A stretch of DNA of 64,000 bases, taken from the NCBI RefSeq assembly GCF_017329615.1, contig NZ_JAFMTW010000011.1:1-64000 (forward strand), read 5' to 3'. Shown here in pieces: positions 9,859 to 19,041 of the stretch. Position 1 is the first letter of the stretch; each line of letters begins with the position of its first letter. This DNA is from Alicyclobacillus suci. Lineage in GTDB: Bacteria; Bacillota; Bacilli; Alicyclobacillales; Alicyclobacillaceae. Made by a program: the position numbers and the translations under genes. The notes beneath the pieces were generated by a model. That model worked only from the letters and a program-made list of their open reading frames with translations. It was not told where the DNA came from and ran no database searches.

Positions 9859-11231
9859 AGCTTTGGGGCGGGCGATTCGCCGAAGATACCGATGAACTGG
9901 TGTTGAAGTACACCGCTTCTATTTCCTTTGACGAGCGCCTATGGCCGTACGACATTAAAGGTTCCATCGCACATGCGCGAATGCTGGCGCAATGCGGTAT
10001 TATCAGCCCTGCCGAGGGGCGTCAGATCATCGAGGGATTGGAAAACTTGGCCGAGGACATCGCGGCTGGAGAGGTTACGTTTTCGCTTGATGACGAGGAC
10101 ATCCATATGAACATTGAGCGGCTGTTAACCGAACGCATTGGTGCTGTTGCAGGAAAATTGCACACGGGGCGCAGCCGCAACGACCAAGTTGCACTCGATA
10201 TGCACATGTTTGTTCGTGACGCTGTGACGACGGTGGCCGACGCTGTGAAAGAATTACAAACTGCGCTTGTGCGTCAGGCCGAAAATCACATGGGGGTTAT
10301 CATCCCCGGTTTCACGCATCTGCAACGCGCGCAGCCGATTCTCTTGTCGCATCATTTGCTCGCGTATGTCTGGATGCTGGAGCGGGATAAATCACGGTTG
10401 TCTTTTGTCGCAGACGAGGTGGACCGCATGCCGCTCGGTGCAGGGGCGTTAGCGGGGACGACGTTCCCGATTGACCGGAAACAGGTCGCGAATGAATTGG
10501 AATTCTCGTCACTCTATGAGAATTCGCTGGACGCGGTGTCGGATAGGGATTACTTACTCGATTTCCTTTTTGCCATTTCGACAATTATGACGCATTTGTC
10601 GCGATTGTCGGAGGAACTCATCTTGTGGTCGACGGAGGAGTTCGGCTGGATTGAGTTGGCGGATGAATTCGCGACAGGGTCAAGCATGATGCCGCAGAAG
10701 AAGAATCCGGATGTGCCAGAGCTCGTGCGCGGCAAGTCCGGACGGGTATTTGGCCACCTCATGGGGATGTTGACGGTGCTTAAAGGATTGCCGCTTGCGT
10801 ACAACAAGGATCTTCAGGAGGACAAGGAGGGTGTGTTCGACGCCATAGACACGGTGATTCCCGCACTCAAATTGATGGCAGGCAGCATTTCGACCATGCG
10901 CATTCGCGCCGGACGTTTGGCCGACGCCTTCGCCCGCGACTTCTCAAATGCGACCGACCTCGCTGACTACCTCGTCCGCAAGGGCATCCCGTTTCGCCAG
11001 GCGCATGCGATTGTGGGACAATTGGTGCAATTGGCCATTTTGCAGGGCACCAACCTGAACGGACTCGATTTGGGCACGATGCAGGCCGCGGCGAGTGTCA
11101 TCGAGTCCGACGTCTACGAACTGCTGCAACCGGAGACTGTGGTGGCGGCTCGCCAATCTCGTGGTGGCACAGCGCCGACAGCCGTACAACTGCAACTGGC
11201 GCTTGCGAAGGAGCAGTGTGGGTTGGAGTGA
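9855..11231 (+). CDS. argH: Argininosuccinate lyase
   Basis: Last arginine step, splitting argininosuccinate into arginine and fumarate. It belongs to the fumarase/aspartase superfamily: [13 protein letters not shown] near residue 104, TAHLQRAQP-like [10 protein letters not shown] near 153, and the signature [12 protein letters not shown] near 276. 458 residues. The start overlaps the argG stop. Ends the argFGH unit. Confidence 0.96.
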   Translation: MKLWGGRFAEDTDELVLKYTASISFDERLWPYDIKGSIAHARMLAQCGIISPAEGRQIIEGLENLAEDIAAGEVTFSLDDEDIHMNIERLLTERIGAVAGKLHTGRSRNDQVALDMHMFVRDAVTTVADAVKELQTALVRQAENHMGVIIPGFTHLQRAQPILLSHHLLAYVWMLERDKSRLSFVADEVDRMPLGAGALAGTTFPIDRKQVANELEFSSLYENSLDAVSDRDYLLDFLFAISTIMTHLSRLSEELILWSTEEFGWIELADEFATGSSMMPQKKNPDVPELVRGKSGRVFGHLMGMLTVLKGLPLAYNKDLQEDKEGVFDAIDTVIPALKLMAGSISTMRIRAGRLADAFARDFSNATDLADYLVRKGIPFRQAHAIVGQLVQLAILQGTNLNGLDLGTMQAAASVIESDVYELLQPETVVAARQSRGGTAPTAVQLQLALAKEQCGLE

Positions 11232-11234
11232 TGG

Positions 11235-11269
11235 GGATGCGGCGCGGGGCCGGCTCTGCCGCCGCATCC
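11235..11269 (+). terminator. GC-rich hairpin after argH, possible terminator
   Basis: GGATGCGGCG (11235-11244) and CGCCGCATCC (11260-11269) form a perfect ten-base stem with a 15-nt loop. There is no T run after it, so intrinsic termination is doubtful; it could protect the 3' end. Confidence 0.45.
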
Positions 11270-11506
11270 TACCGCGCGTTACGCCTTTGAAAACCGCTGA
11301 TGTATCCTCCGCTGGGAAGCAATTTGATCTAAAATCTATCGATGTAATCGATTGCATTGAGTTTTTCGACAATTTTCCCTTCACCAATTCCTGTGAACTG
11401 CGGTATGATAAGCGAAATGAATTTTATAGCGATGATAGAACAGCGGATGCAGAGGCGCGCAGGTGCGCGACCCGTTTGGTTTGCATCGATGTAGGAGTGG
11501 AGCAAT

Positions 11507-12760
11507 GTGCTTGTAGTGCAGAAGTATGGGGGGACGTCGGTCGGATCGACCGAGCGGATTCGCCTCGTCGCACAGCGTATCCAGAACACGATAGCACGTG
11601 GGCACCAGTGTGTGGTGGTTGTGTCTGCGATGGGGCATAGCACCGACGCGTTGGTGGATTTGGCTAAGGAAATCGCCGATGTGCCGGACGCGCGCGAGAT
11701 GGACAGCCTCTTGGCGACGGGAGAACAGGTGTCGGCTAGTTTGCTCGCCATGCGCCTTGTTCACCTGGGCACACCCGCGCAGTCGCTCACTGGGTGGCAG
11801 GCGGGCATTGCAACGGAGGATGTGCATGGCAATGCGCGCGTCACGTCGATTGAGACGGCGCGTCTGCGACAGTTGATTGACAGTGGTATCACGCCGATTG
11901 TGACAGGGTTCCAGGGGATTGCAAGCGGGAATATCACGACGCTGGGGCGGGGCGGATCAGATACGAGTGCGGTGGCGTTGGCTGCTGCGTTACATGCGGA
12001 TATGTGCGAGATTTATACGGATGTTGATGGCGTTTATACGACAGATCCGCGCGTCGTTCAGGCTGCTCGCAAGCTCACGGAGGTGTCTTACGACGAGATG
12101 CTGGAACTCGCCAATTTGGGCGCACAGGTTTTGCATCCGCGCGCGGTGGAAAATGCGAAACATTTTGCTGTGCCGCTGGTGGTGAGATCGAGTTTTTCCG
12201 ATGAGGAGGGAACGTGTGTCGTGGCGATTACAGAACAAACATTAGAAGGCCGCCAGGTGGTCACTGGTATCGCGTTTGAGCGTCAGGTGGCGCGCATTGC
12301 AGTGATTGGCGTGCCGCTGCAGCAGCATGGGTTGGCGACCATCTTTTCCGAGTTGGCGTCGCATGGCGTCAATGTGGATGTCATCGTCCAGAGTGTGGTA
12401 GACGCTGCAGCGGTCGACGTATCGTTCACGGTTCATGAGCCGGATTTGACAAAAGCCGTTGGCATTGTGGAATCGCTTCAAGACTCGCTGCACTTCGCGC
12501 GGGTGGAGCGGCAGTCCGATTTGGCGAAGGTGTCGATTGTTGGCGCGGGCATGATTAGCAACCCTGGTGTCGCGGCGCGGATGTTCGTGACATTGCGCGA
12601 CGCCAATATCGCGGTTCACATGGTGAGCACCTCGGAAATCAAAGTGTCGTGCGTCGTGCCGGCGGACGATGTCGAGCGCGCCGTGAAGGCGCTGCACGTG
12701 ACGTTTGTCGAGGCCGATGCAGAGGCGTCATTGTCGGAAGCGGAATCGGCTGTGAAGTGA
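11507..12760 (+). CDS. lysC: Aspartate kinase
   Basis: First step of the aspartate pathway (lysine, diaminopimelate, threonine, methionine). 417 residues: kinase domain from KYGGTSVGS at residue 6 to about 245, then two ACT regulatory domains (about 265-400), the second with SIVGAGMISNPGVAA. This is the layout of B. subtilis aspartokinase II, where the ACT part is also made separately as the beta subunit; that is possible here but not shown. GTG at 11507 follows TAGGAG. No lysine-riboswitch motifs were found in the 275-bp leader; a weak promoter may end in TATGAT at 11404. Diaminopimelate made from its product is a MurE substrate. Confidence 0.94.
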   Translation: MLVVQKYGGTSVGSTERIRLVAQRIQNTIARGHQCVVVVSAMGHSTDALVDLAKEIADVPDAREMDSLLATGEQVSASLLAMRLVHLGTPAQSLTGWQAGIATEDVHGNARVTSIETARLRQLIDSGITPIVTGFQGIASGNITTLGRGGSDTSAVALAAALHADMCEIYTDVDGVYTTDPRVVQAARKLTEVSYDEMLELANLGAQVLHPRAVENAKHFAVPLVVRSSFSDEEGTCVVAITEQTLEGRQVVTGIAFERQVARIAVIGVPLQQHGLATIFSELASHGVNVDVIVQSVVDAAAVDVSFTVHEPDLTKAVGIVESLQDSLHFARVERQSDLAKVSIVGAGMISNPGVAARMFVTLRDANIAVHMVSTSEIKVSCVVPADDVERAVKALHVTFVEADAEASLSEAESAVK

Positions 12761-12883
12761 TGGTCACACAGCCGGGAAATCTTAAAAATTGATGAGTTTT
12801 CTGCGAAATCCCGGGTCTTGAGGCGCGTGCATCTTGACCGATGTGTAGATTCTCTATTAGTCTGAACAGTGTAGAAATTTTAC

Positions 12884-12953
12884 GTTGCATGACTGGCGGA
12901 AACGTGGGTCACCACAGGGGAGTGCAACGATAGACATGCCGGCCGCCTGGGCA
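12884..12953 (+). ncRNA. ZTP (pfl) riboswitch aptamer upstream of serA
   Basis: The conserved pfl-motif blocks are present in order: ACTGGCG (12892-12898), GTGG/CCAC hairpin (12904-12915), GGGGAG (12917-12922) and CCGCCTGGGCA (12943-12953). P1 is GTTGCA (12884-12889) with TGCAAC (12923-12928). The P3 stem is TGCC (12937-12940) with GGCA (12950-12953). The pseudoknot is GGCGG (12895-12899) with CCGCC (12943-12947). This class binds ZMP/ZTP, which accumulates when 10-formyl-tetrahydrofolate is short. The ligand is assigned by family; placement before serA-serC fits, since serine feeds one-carbon units. Confidence 0.93.
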
Positions 12954-12977
12954 CTCGAAGTTTTCGGAGCTGCCTTT
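12949..12977 (+). terminator. Switchable terminator hairpin of the ZTP riboswitch
   Basis: GGGCACTCGAA (12949-12959) pairs with TTCGGAGCTGCCT (12963-12975) with two bulges, followed by TTTGG...CTTTCC. Its left arm reuses the last bases of the aptamer's P3/pseudoknot hairpin, so both cannot form at once: ligand binding should prevent termination (an ON switch). The T tract is weak. Confidence 0.65.
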
Positions 12978-13097
12978 GGTGGCCTTTCCTGTATTACAAA
13001 ATCCGAAAAGACAATCTAGGCGATGCGAACGTGCGGGACGACCGATAGAGTAGAGAGGTCTTCCGGTTCAGGTGACGAGGGGAGCGAAACGGGACAA

Positions 13098-14684
13098 ATG
13101 CTGAAGATTCTTGTAACAGATGATATCGCAAAGACAGGTATTGAGGTGCTCGAGTCGATGCCGGGCGCGACCGTCGATGTGCGTACGGGCTTGTCCGAGT
13201 CGGAATTGCTCGAAGCCATTGCGGATGCACACGCGTTGGTCGTGCGCTCACAGACGACCGTGACGGACAAGGTGATTCAAGCGGCACGGAACCTGCGCGT
13301 GATTGGCCGTGCAGGGGTTGGGGTCGACAATATCGACCTTGAGTCGGCGACGCGGCATGGCGTACTGGTAATTAACGCCCCAGATGGCAACACGATTGCC
13401 GCTGCGGAGCACACGTTCGCAATGATGATTAGTCTCGCGCGTCACATCCCGGCGGCCAATCGCGATTTGTTAGCCGGGAATTGGAACCGCAAACGCTTTG
13501 TCGGCGTCGAATTGCGCGGTAAGACGTTGGCGATTCTCGGCATGGGCCGCATCGGGACAGAGGTCGCCAAGCGCGCGAAGGTATTCGGGATGAATGTCAT
13601 CGGGTATGATCCGTTTTTGACCGAAGAGCGCGCATTGAGTCTGGGCATTGTCAAAGCATCGCTCGACGACGCGATTGCCGAGGCCGATTTCATCACGGTG
13701 CACACGCCTCTCACGAAGGAAACGCACCACATGATAGATGCAATCCGTCTTCAGACCCTCAAGCGCGGCGTGCGCATTGTCAACTGTGCCCGCGGGGGGA
13801 TCATCGACGAATTGGCCTTGTGCGATGCGCTCCGGACAGAGCAGGTTGCGGGGGCTGCTATCGACGTCTTCGAATCGGAGCCGCTTCGGGCAGACCATCC
13901 GCTGCGGTCGTTTGACAATGTGATATTAACGCCGCATCTCGGTGCTTCGACGGTCGAGGCGCAGGAGAATGTCGCGATTCAGGTGGCGGAGCAAATTGTG
14001 CGCGTACTGAAGGACGAGCCGTTTGATCACGCCGTCAACCTCCCCAGCCTAAGCGCTGATCAAAAAGCCCGCCTGACGCCGTACTTGGCGCTCGCGGAGA
14101 AGCTTGGATTGTTTGCGGCACAGTTGGCACAAGGCGCACCCTCGAATATTCGCGTGACGTATGCTGGCGACGCTTCGGCGCCGGACGGGGGCTATCTCAC
14201 GCGGACGGTGCTCAAAGGGTTGCTCGGATTTCAGTATCGCGGTGAGATAAATTACGTGAATGCCCTGCAGTTCGCGGAAGAATCGGGTATTCGGGTGCAG
14301 GAAGTGCGGGAGACGCGCGGGCGCGTCTACACGAACGAGATCTCGATTTCGTTTGTGACCGATGGCGGATCACATCAACTTACAGGCACCTTGTACAGCG
14401 AATCGGGACCGCGGATTGTCGAACTCGATGGGTATCCCATCGACATGCCGAGTGAAGGCGTCTTGCTGTTCACGCGCCACAAGGACCAACCCGGCATGAT
14501 TGGCCGCATTGGTACATTCCTCGGCGACGCGCAGGTGAACATCGCAGGCATGCAGGTGGGGCGCCGGGAGAGCGGTGGCGAAGCGATTATGCTTCTGGCG
14601 GTAGACCGTTCAGTGTCTCCGGACGTTATCGGACAAATTGCTAGCGTGGATGGCATCTTGATGGTCCGCGCCATCGAGTTGTGA
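13098..14684 (+). CDS. serA: D-3-phosphoglycerate dehydrogenase
   Basis: NAD-dependent oxidation of 3-phosphoglycerate, the committed step to serine. 528 residues from the family start MLKILVTDDIAKTG; an in-frame ATG at 13023 would add 25 residues with no homology and no ribosome site. Seen are GRAGVGVDNID, the dinucleotide motif GMGRIGTEVAKRAK (about 150), the catalytic region CARGGIIDE, HLGASTVEAQ (about 282), then an intervening ASB-type domain and a C-terminal ACT domain (about 455-528), which usually binds serine for feedback. GGGGAG lies 13 bases upstream, longer than usual. Transcription is probably gated by the ZTP riboswitch. Confidence 0.95.
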   Translation: MLKILVTDDIAKTGIEVLESMPGATVDVRTGLSESELLEAIADAHALVVRSQTTVTDKVIQAARNLRVIGRAGVGVDNIDLESATRHGVLVINAPDGNTIAAAEHTFAMMISLARHIPAANRDLLAGNWNRKRFVGVELRGKTLAILGMGRIGTEVAKRAKVFGMNVIGYDPFLTEERALSLGIVKASLDDAIAEADFITVHTPLTKETHHMIDAIRLQTLKRGVRIVNCARGGIIDELALCDALRTEQVAGAAIDVFESEPLRADHPLRSFDNVILTPHLGASTVEAQENVAIQVAEQIVRVLKDEPFDHAVNLPSLSADQKARLTPYLALAEKLGLFAAQLAQGAPSNIRVTYAGDASAPDGGYLTRTVLKGLLGFQYRGEINYVNALQFAEESGIRVQEVRETRGRVYTNEISISFVTDGGSHQLTGTLYSESGPRIVELDGYPIDMPSEGVLLFTRHKDQPGMIGRIGTFLGDAQVNIAGMQVGRRESGGEAIMLLAVDRSVSPDVIGQIASVDGILMVRAIEL

Positions 14685-14696
14685 GGAGGATGTCTT

Positions 14697-15776
14697 GTGA
14701 GACGGATTGATAATTTTAACGCGGGGCCATCGGCATTACCGCTTCCTGTGTTGGAGCGCGTGCGCGAGGAACTGCTCGATTATCAGGGCACGGGTATGAG
14801 CGTGATGGAAATGAGTCACCGCAGTCGCGAGTACGAGGCGATTCACGACGCTGCGGAGGCGAAATTGCGGAAGCTGCTCCAAGTTCCGGACGACTTTCGC
14901 GTACTGTTTTTGCAGGGCGGCGCGAGTCTGCAGTTTTCCATGGTGCCTATGAATTTCCTCAACACCGACGAGACGGCCTTGTATGTGCTGACCGGTTCGT
15001 GGTCGGAAAAAGCGGTCAAAGAGGCGCAACGTTTTGGTCATGTGGCTGTGGACGACCAGGCCAAGCAAACGGGCTATACGGACATTCCTGCGCAGATTCA
15101 GATGCCAGCGGCACCAGTTCGCTATGTTCACCTGACTTCCAATAACACCATTTATGGAACGCAGTGGCAGACGTTGCCTGCGGTGGATCCCCCGCTTGTC
15201 GTCGATATGTCGAGTGATATTTTGTCGCGCCCGGTGGACTTCAACCACATTGCCGTCGCGTATGCGGGCGCCCAGAAGAATCTGGGGCCTTCCGGGGTGA
15301 CGGTGGTCATTGCGCGGGATGCCTTCCTCGACAGCGCCAACCGCGAGGTTCCGACGATGTTAAGTTATCCAGTGCACGCGAAGCAGCGCTCGTTGTACAA
15401 CACGCCGCCAACGTTTGCGATTTATATGATGGGGTTGGTGTTGGACTGGATTGAGGAAAACGGCGGGGTTGCGGGCATGGCCGAGCGCAACCGGGAAAAA
15501 GCCAACCTGTTGTATCGCGTGATTGACGAGTACCCGGATTTGTTTCAGGGGCATGCGAAGGTGGGGGCGAGATCGGATATGAACGTGACATTTCGCCTAC
15601 GCGACGAGGCGCTCACCGCAGAATTCCTGGAGCAGGCGAAGGCGCGAGAATTCGTCGGCGTTAAGGGTCATCGTTCGGTCGGTGGATGTCGCGTTTCCTT
15701 ATACAATGCCGTATCCGTAGAATCTGCCGCCCGTTTCGCGACGTTTATGGAAGACTTCGCTCGGGCACATCGATGA
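14697..15776 (+). CDS. serC: Phosphoserine aminotransferase
   Basis: PLP enzyme converting 3-phosphohydroxypyruvate and glutamate to phosphoserine. 359 residues; the N-terminus NFNAGPSALPLPVLE, the HRSREYEAIH motif and the PLP lysine in AGAQKNLGPSG (about residue 195) are diagnostic. GTG at 14697 has AGGAGGA six bases upstream. Twelve bases after serA, so co-transcribed behind the ZTP switch. Confidence 0.96.
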   Translation: MRRIDNFNAGPSALPLPVLERVREELLDYQGTGMSVMEMSHRSREYEAIHDAAEAKLRKLLQVPDDFRVLFLQGGASLQFSMVPMNFLNTDETALYVLTGSWSEKAVKEAQRFGHVAVDDQAKQTGYTDIPAQIQMPAAPVRYVHLTSNNTIYGTQWQTLPAVDPPLVVDMSSDILSRPVDFNHIAVAYAGAQKNLGPSGVTVVIARDAFLDSANREVPTMLSYPVHAKQRSLYNTPPTFAIYMMGLVLDWIEENGGVAGMAERNREKANLLYRVIDEYPDLFQGHAKVGARSDMNVTFRLRDEALTAEFLEQAKAREFVGVKGHRSVGGCRVSLYNAVSVESAARFATFMEDFARAHR

Positions 15777-15788
15777 TGGGGGATATAC

Positions 15789-16928
15789 ATGTTTACCGAC
15801 GTTTTGTTTGATATTGACGGGGTGATGCTCAGTGAGGAGCGGTACTTTGACGCCTCGGCACTGACCGTCAACGAACTGTTGACGAGTCCCTGTTTTCTCG
15901 GGTTTGAGTCGGTTGCGGGCACGTATCAATCCGATTTGTCTGACGCGGACATCACCCAGGTTCGCCAGGCGGTATTTCAACAGGATGCGGTGCTTGAGAA
16001 ATTGAAGAATGTCGGCGTGAACGCCAACTGGGACATGGTTTATTTGGTTTTTGTCAGTGAGTTGGCGCACGTCTTGTCGCCGTGTACGACGAATTCGACC
16101 TTGCGCACGGCTGTTGCCGACGTTTTGCGCGCTGGCTGGAGTGTCGAGGCTATCTCACAACTCGGTGTGGTGGTTCGCCAGCACCTCGGCGTGCCTCGCG
16201 TGTCGTACTCGCACTATGATGCACTGTACGGAGGCGCGACGACGCGAGACGAACTGTTCGCGCGCGCACGCACGGTGTTCCACACGCTCCTAGGCCTCGA
16301 ACTTGACGACCGCAAGTTGTGGGACATCGGGCAAGAAACGTTTCAGGAATGGTACCTAGGGGACGCGTATACGCACGCCTCAACAGGGAAGCTAGGTTTT
16401 CTGACCAGTGAAATTCCGTTGGTCGATCCGGCTTTGTTCCAAGCCTTGCTGAAAGATTTGTCAGCGAGCGGTATCCGCCTTGGTATTGCAACGGGGCGAC
16501 CGTTTACGGAGACGAAAGTTCCGCTTGAGTTTTTTGGCTGGTGGCAGTTTTTTGATGCGGCGAAAGTCTCGACTGCATCAGATGTTCTTGTGGCGGAGCA
16601 GCGAGTGCCTTCGGCAAGGCCGCTGTCGAAGCCGCATCCGTATTCCTATTTGCGCAGCCTGACGGCGAATGACGATACGACCGCGTTGCTTCAGACGCCC
16701 TTGCCACTACCTGGCAAGCGTGAACAGGTGCTCATTGTGGGCGATTCGATTGCAGATGCTTTGGCTGCACAGCGTCTGGGTGCGTCGTTTGCCGCAGTGT
16801 TGACTGGTCTGGAAGGGGCTTCGGCTCGTCCCAAGTTCGAACGGCTGCAGGCGGACTTCATTTTGGATAATGCGTTGCAGGTTAGGGATTTGCTATTGAG
16901 TAATAATGGGGTGGCGTCTGAAGCTTAA
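15789..16928 (+). CDS. HAD-family phosphatase, candidate phosphoserine phosphatase
   Basis: 379 residues. HAD motif I is DVLFDIDGVML at residue 4 (nucleophile Asp in DIDG), motif II lies in GIATGRP (about 234), motif III is the Lys of SKPHP (about 280) and motif IV is VGDSIAD (about 318). A large cap of roughly 200 residues sits between motifs I and II. It starts 12 bases after serC, in the same transcript as serA-serC, and no SerB is in the window; serving as the phosphoserine phosphatase is therefore an attractive inference but unproven. A strong terminator follows. Confidence 0.85.
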   Translation: MFTDVLFDIDGVMLSEERYFDASALTVNELLTSPCFLGFESVAGTYQSDLSDADITQVRQAVFQQDAVLEKLKNVGVNANWDMVYLVFVSELAHVLSPCTTNSTLRTAVADVLRAGWSVEAISQLGVVVRQHLGVPRVSYSHYDALYGGATTRDELFARARTVFHTLLGLELDDRKLWDIGQETFQEWYLGDAYTHASTGKLGFLTSEIPLVDPALFQALLKDLSASGIRLGIATGRPFTETKVPLEFFGWWQFFDAAKVSTASDVLVAEQRVPSARPLSKPHPYSYLRSLTANDDTTALLQTPLPLPGKREQVLIVGDSIADALAAQRLGASFAAVLTGLEGASARPKFERLQADFILDNALQVRDLLLSNNGVASEA

Positions 16929-16980
16929 GAGTCATTGGATGCCTAATTAGAAGGTGCCAATTCTATCGGGAGAGTCTCGA

Positions 16981-17016
16981 GGGGCTTCATCGTAAACGCT
17001 GATGAAGTCCCTTTTT
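16981..17016 (+). terminator. Rho-independent terminator of the ser operon
   Basis: GGGGCTTCATC (16981-16991) pairs with GATGAAGTCCC (17001-17011), followed by TTTTT. Confidence 0.92.
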
Positions 17017-17108
17017 GCTGTCGTATAGTGAGGAAAATGCAGTGGCTAAGGGGTTGCGTGTCGGACAAGCCCATGCTAAGATATCAACTGTTGCACGGCA
17101 CTTATTGT

Positions 17109-17201
17109 GGAGAGATGTCCGAGTTGGTCGAAGGAGCACGATTGGAAATCGTGTAGGCGGTTAAACCCGTCTCGAGGGTTCGAATCCCTCTCTCTCCGCC
17201 A
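17109..17201 (+). tRNA. tRNA-Ser (anticodon GGA)
   Basis: Acceptor GGAGAGA pairs with TCTCTCC (17191-17197), discriminator G, encoded CCA to 17201. Anticodon stem CACGA/TCGTG encloses TTGGAAA with GGA at 17144-17146. The long variable arm is as expected for a class-II serine tRNA, and the T loop is GTTCGAATC. Confidence 0.98.
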
Positions 17202-17205
17202 TCAT

Positions 17206-17280
17206 GCCACCTTGGCTCAGGGGTAGAGCGGCTCACTCGTAATGAGCAGGTCGTCGGTTCAAATCCGACAGGTGGCTCCA
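17206..17280 (+). tRNA. tRNA-Thr (anticodon CGT)
   Basis: Acceptor GCCACCT pairs with AGGTGGC (17270-17276), then T and encoded CCA. The anticodon stem GCTCA/TGAGC encloses CTCGTAA, giving CGT (codon ACG). Four bases after tRNA-Ser, so one transcript. Confidence 0.97.
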
Positions 17281-17306
17281 TAGACAGGCCGTGGCGACGC
17301 GGTTTT

Positions 17307-17349
17307 TGAGGTGGTTGTCCTGAGTGGGATGCCACCTCATTTTCTTTTT
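17307..17349 (+). terminator. Terminator of the tRNA pair
   Basis: TGAGGTGG (17307-17314) pairs with CCACCTCA (17332-17339), followed by TTTTCTTTTTG. Confidence 0.85.
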
Positions 17350-17777
17350 GTGTGTGATTTGTGTGTAAGTTATGTGCACTACCATTTTACGCTACGAAGC
17401 AGACCACAACTTCTGCGGCGCGCTTGCTAGGCTTGATCCCCTAGATGCTTTATGAACCGCCATATGCGGCCCGTATTTACGATGATGCGCGTGTCGTTGG
17501 CCAGATCTTCCTTTAATTGCGTACAGTATATAAACGCAAGGTTCTCAGTGTGCTGGTAAAAATTTTGCACATCGTGATGTGGTCGTTGAAGCTCGGTACT
17601 ATGTTTATACGATTCATATTTGCGAGTTTGAGCCCATCCTTTCATCACGATTGGTCGCTGTTTGCGAATTCCATCGTTTCATTCTCGTGGATGGTTTCGT
17701 CAACGTGTTCTGCTTTGATAAATTTCCATAGTAGGGCTAAGAAGCGTTTATATTTGAATACCCGATTGTTATCATTA
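17350..17777. other. AT-richer stretch downstream of tRNAs, no supportable gene
   Basis: More AT-rich than its surroundings. The only frames are a 73-codon minus-strand frame (17427-17648) and a plus-strand frame leading into the sigma-factor remnant, the two overlapping antisense. Neither has a good ribosome site or a recognisable domain. Taken as decayed DNA next to a tRNA, a common place for integration; no att-like duplication of a tRNA 3' end was seen. Confidence 0.5.
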
Positions 17778-18098
17778 CGAGGTCGAGCGAAATCGGATAC
17801 GCTCTCGGAGAGAGTTGTGTTTTGGGTAACAAATTACGAACGCCAACTCTTATCGATTGCATATAACGTGCTGCGGGACTGGCCAGCGGCGGAGGACTGC
17901 GTGCAGGAATCGCTTATTAAGGCAGGTCTCCGTATAAATCAATTGAAGTCCACAGATAGTGAATTCTCATGGCTCTCGAGAATCGTTGTGAATCAGAGCA
18001 AGACAATGCTGCGGCAACGGTATAATTATATTATATTACTATCACGATATGGGACTATCAGACATCGCTTCAACGAGGTCCAAAGTTCAGTTTCTTGA
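17778..18098 (+). pseudogene. ECF sigma-factor remnant (region 2 only)
   Basis: From about 17820 to 18015 the frame reads like sigma-70 region 2: LLSIAYNVLRDWPAAEDCVQES followed by WLSRIVVNQSKTMLRQR. Such proteins (about 170-190 residues) need region 4 to bind the -35 element, and nothing like it follows before the stop at 18098. The frame is open upstream to a TTG at 17517, but that part resembles no sigma sequence and has no ribosome site. No anti-sigma gene is adjacent. I read it as a truncated relic; an unusual region-2-only protein is less likely. Confidence 0.6.
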
Positions 18099-18456
18099 GG
18101 CGGCATAGCCTGGAACATAAATATACCACTGCTCTCCTCGGCGGATCATGGTAAAGGGCATGTTAATGCTCTGACCATCGTTGAGGGGTGTTCTCAACCA
18201 TCTTTAGAGAAATCTATTCAAAGTAAATGGTAGCTACCAATCCATATCGAGTTGGTCGACAACAAAAAAGACTGTGTGATCTTTAGAGACGATCCTCAGT
18301 ATGGATTGTAATAGAAGACGTAATTCTCTGATATATAAGAGCGCGGTGTCGCTGTTTCCTGCAACGCGCTGACGGTGGGGTGAGGGGTTGGGGGCTTGGG
18401 AGCCCCCGACTCGATGTGCGCTTCGCCGAAGCGTCCTCTTCCAGCTGGTTATCAGC
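18099..18456. other. Non-coding stretch with three hairpins
   Basis: No gene seen. Hairpins: GGGGGCT/AGCCCCC near 18390-18408, CGCTTCG/GAAGCG near 18420-18433, and TCCTCTT-CC-AGCTG/CAGCT-T-AAGAGGA (18434-18465), which covers the stop codon of the minus-strand transporter. None has a T run; the last two may protect or end that transcript. Confidence 0.5.
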
Positions 18457-19041
18457 TTAAGAGGAAACGCTTACATTTGTGCCGTTGGAAGCCTTCCGAA
18501 TCGATTCACCGAGTGGCAATACGGTGTGCCCTGCAGTCTCGTTGACCACGGTTGCGAAGGATGTATAGAGTGCAATCGCGCCACAAAGTAGGCCGACCCA
18601 GCCGCCTGCTTGAGAACCGATGACGCCAAAGCCGTTAAGCGCTAATAAGCCAAATGCAATCCACAGCGTCAAGAAGACAAAGAACAGTGCACGATTCAAA
18701 TAGAAGGTGCCCAACCAGAGAAAGAACGTAAGGATTCCGAAAAAGAGTAGAAATACGCCGAGCCCAGCCTGTGGGGCAGCTTTTTCGATAAAGTAGAATG
18801 CGAGCCAAAATCCGCCGTACGATGAAAATGCGGTGGCGCCAAATGTGTTGCCTTTGCGAAATTCCCACATCCCTGCGATAAGTTGGCAAGTCCCGCCGTA
18901 GACGAGCGCCAGTCCGAGTACCACACCAAGCGCGTTGGCACTGGTCACGTGCGCGTTGATTAAACTTAAAATGCACGTCGTGATGCCAAATCCGGCTAAA
19001 CCAAGCGGTCCTGGGTCGCCAATTTTCACCTGCTGACTCAT
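18457..19041 (-). CDS. GPR1/FUN34/YaaH-family acetate (succinate) transporter
   Basis: 194-residue membrane protein with six predicted membrane segments. The N-terminal DPGPLGLAGFGITT corresponds to the NPAPLGL signature of this family (E. coli SatP, fungal Ato proteins), with Asp-Pro-Gly in place of Asn-Pro-Ala. It moves acetate with protons across the inner membrane. ATG at 19041 is chosen because GAGGGA lies six bases upstream; a longer GTG start at 19062 would bury that site. It lies downstream of acsA on the same strand, 221 bp apart, making an acetate uptake and activation pair. Confidence 0.92.
   Translation of the reverse strand: MSQQVKIGDPGPLGLAGFGITTCILSLINAHVTSANALGVVLGLALVYGGTCQLIAGMWEFRKGNTFGATAFSSYGGFWLAFYFIEKAAPQAGLGVFLLFFGILTFFLWLGTFYLNRALFFVFLTLWIAFGLLALNGFGVIGSQAGGWVGLLCGAIALYTSFATVVNETAGHTVLPLGESIRKASNGTNVSVSS

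Noticed and set aside
11231-11506. Lysine riboswitch before lysC
   Set aside because: The conserved L-box blocks were looked for and not seen; only an ATCGAT-GTA-ATCGAT dyad (11338-11352) and a weak promoter are present.
13023-13097. Longer SerA start
   Set aside because: The 25 extra residues are outside the family, no ribosome site precedes the ATG at 13023, and the family start at 13098 is exact.
17102-17335. 77-codon minus-strand frame with GERGIRTLE and PVGFEPTTC
   Set aside because: It is antisense to tRNA-Ser and tRNA-Thr. These peptide strings are well-known false proteins produced by translating tRNA genes backwards.
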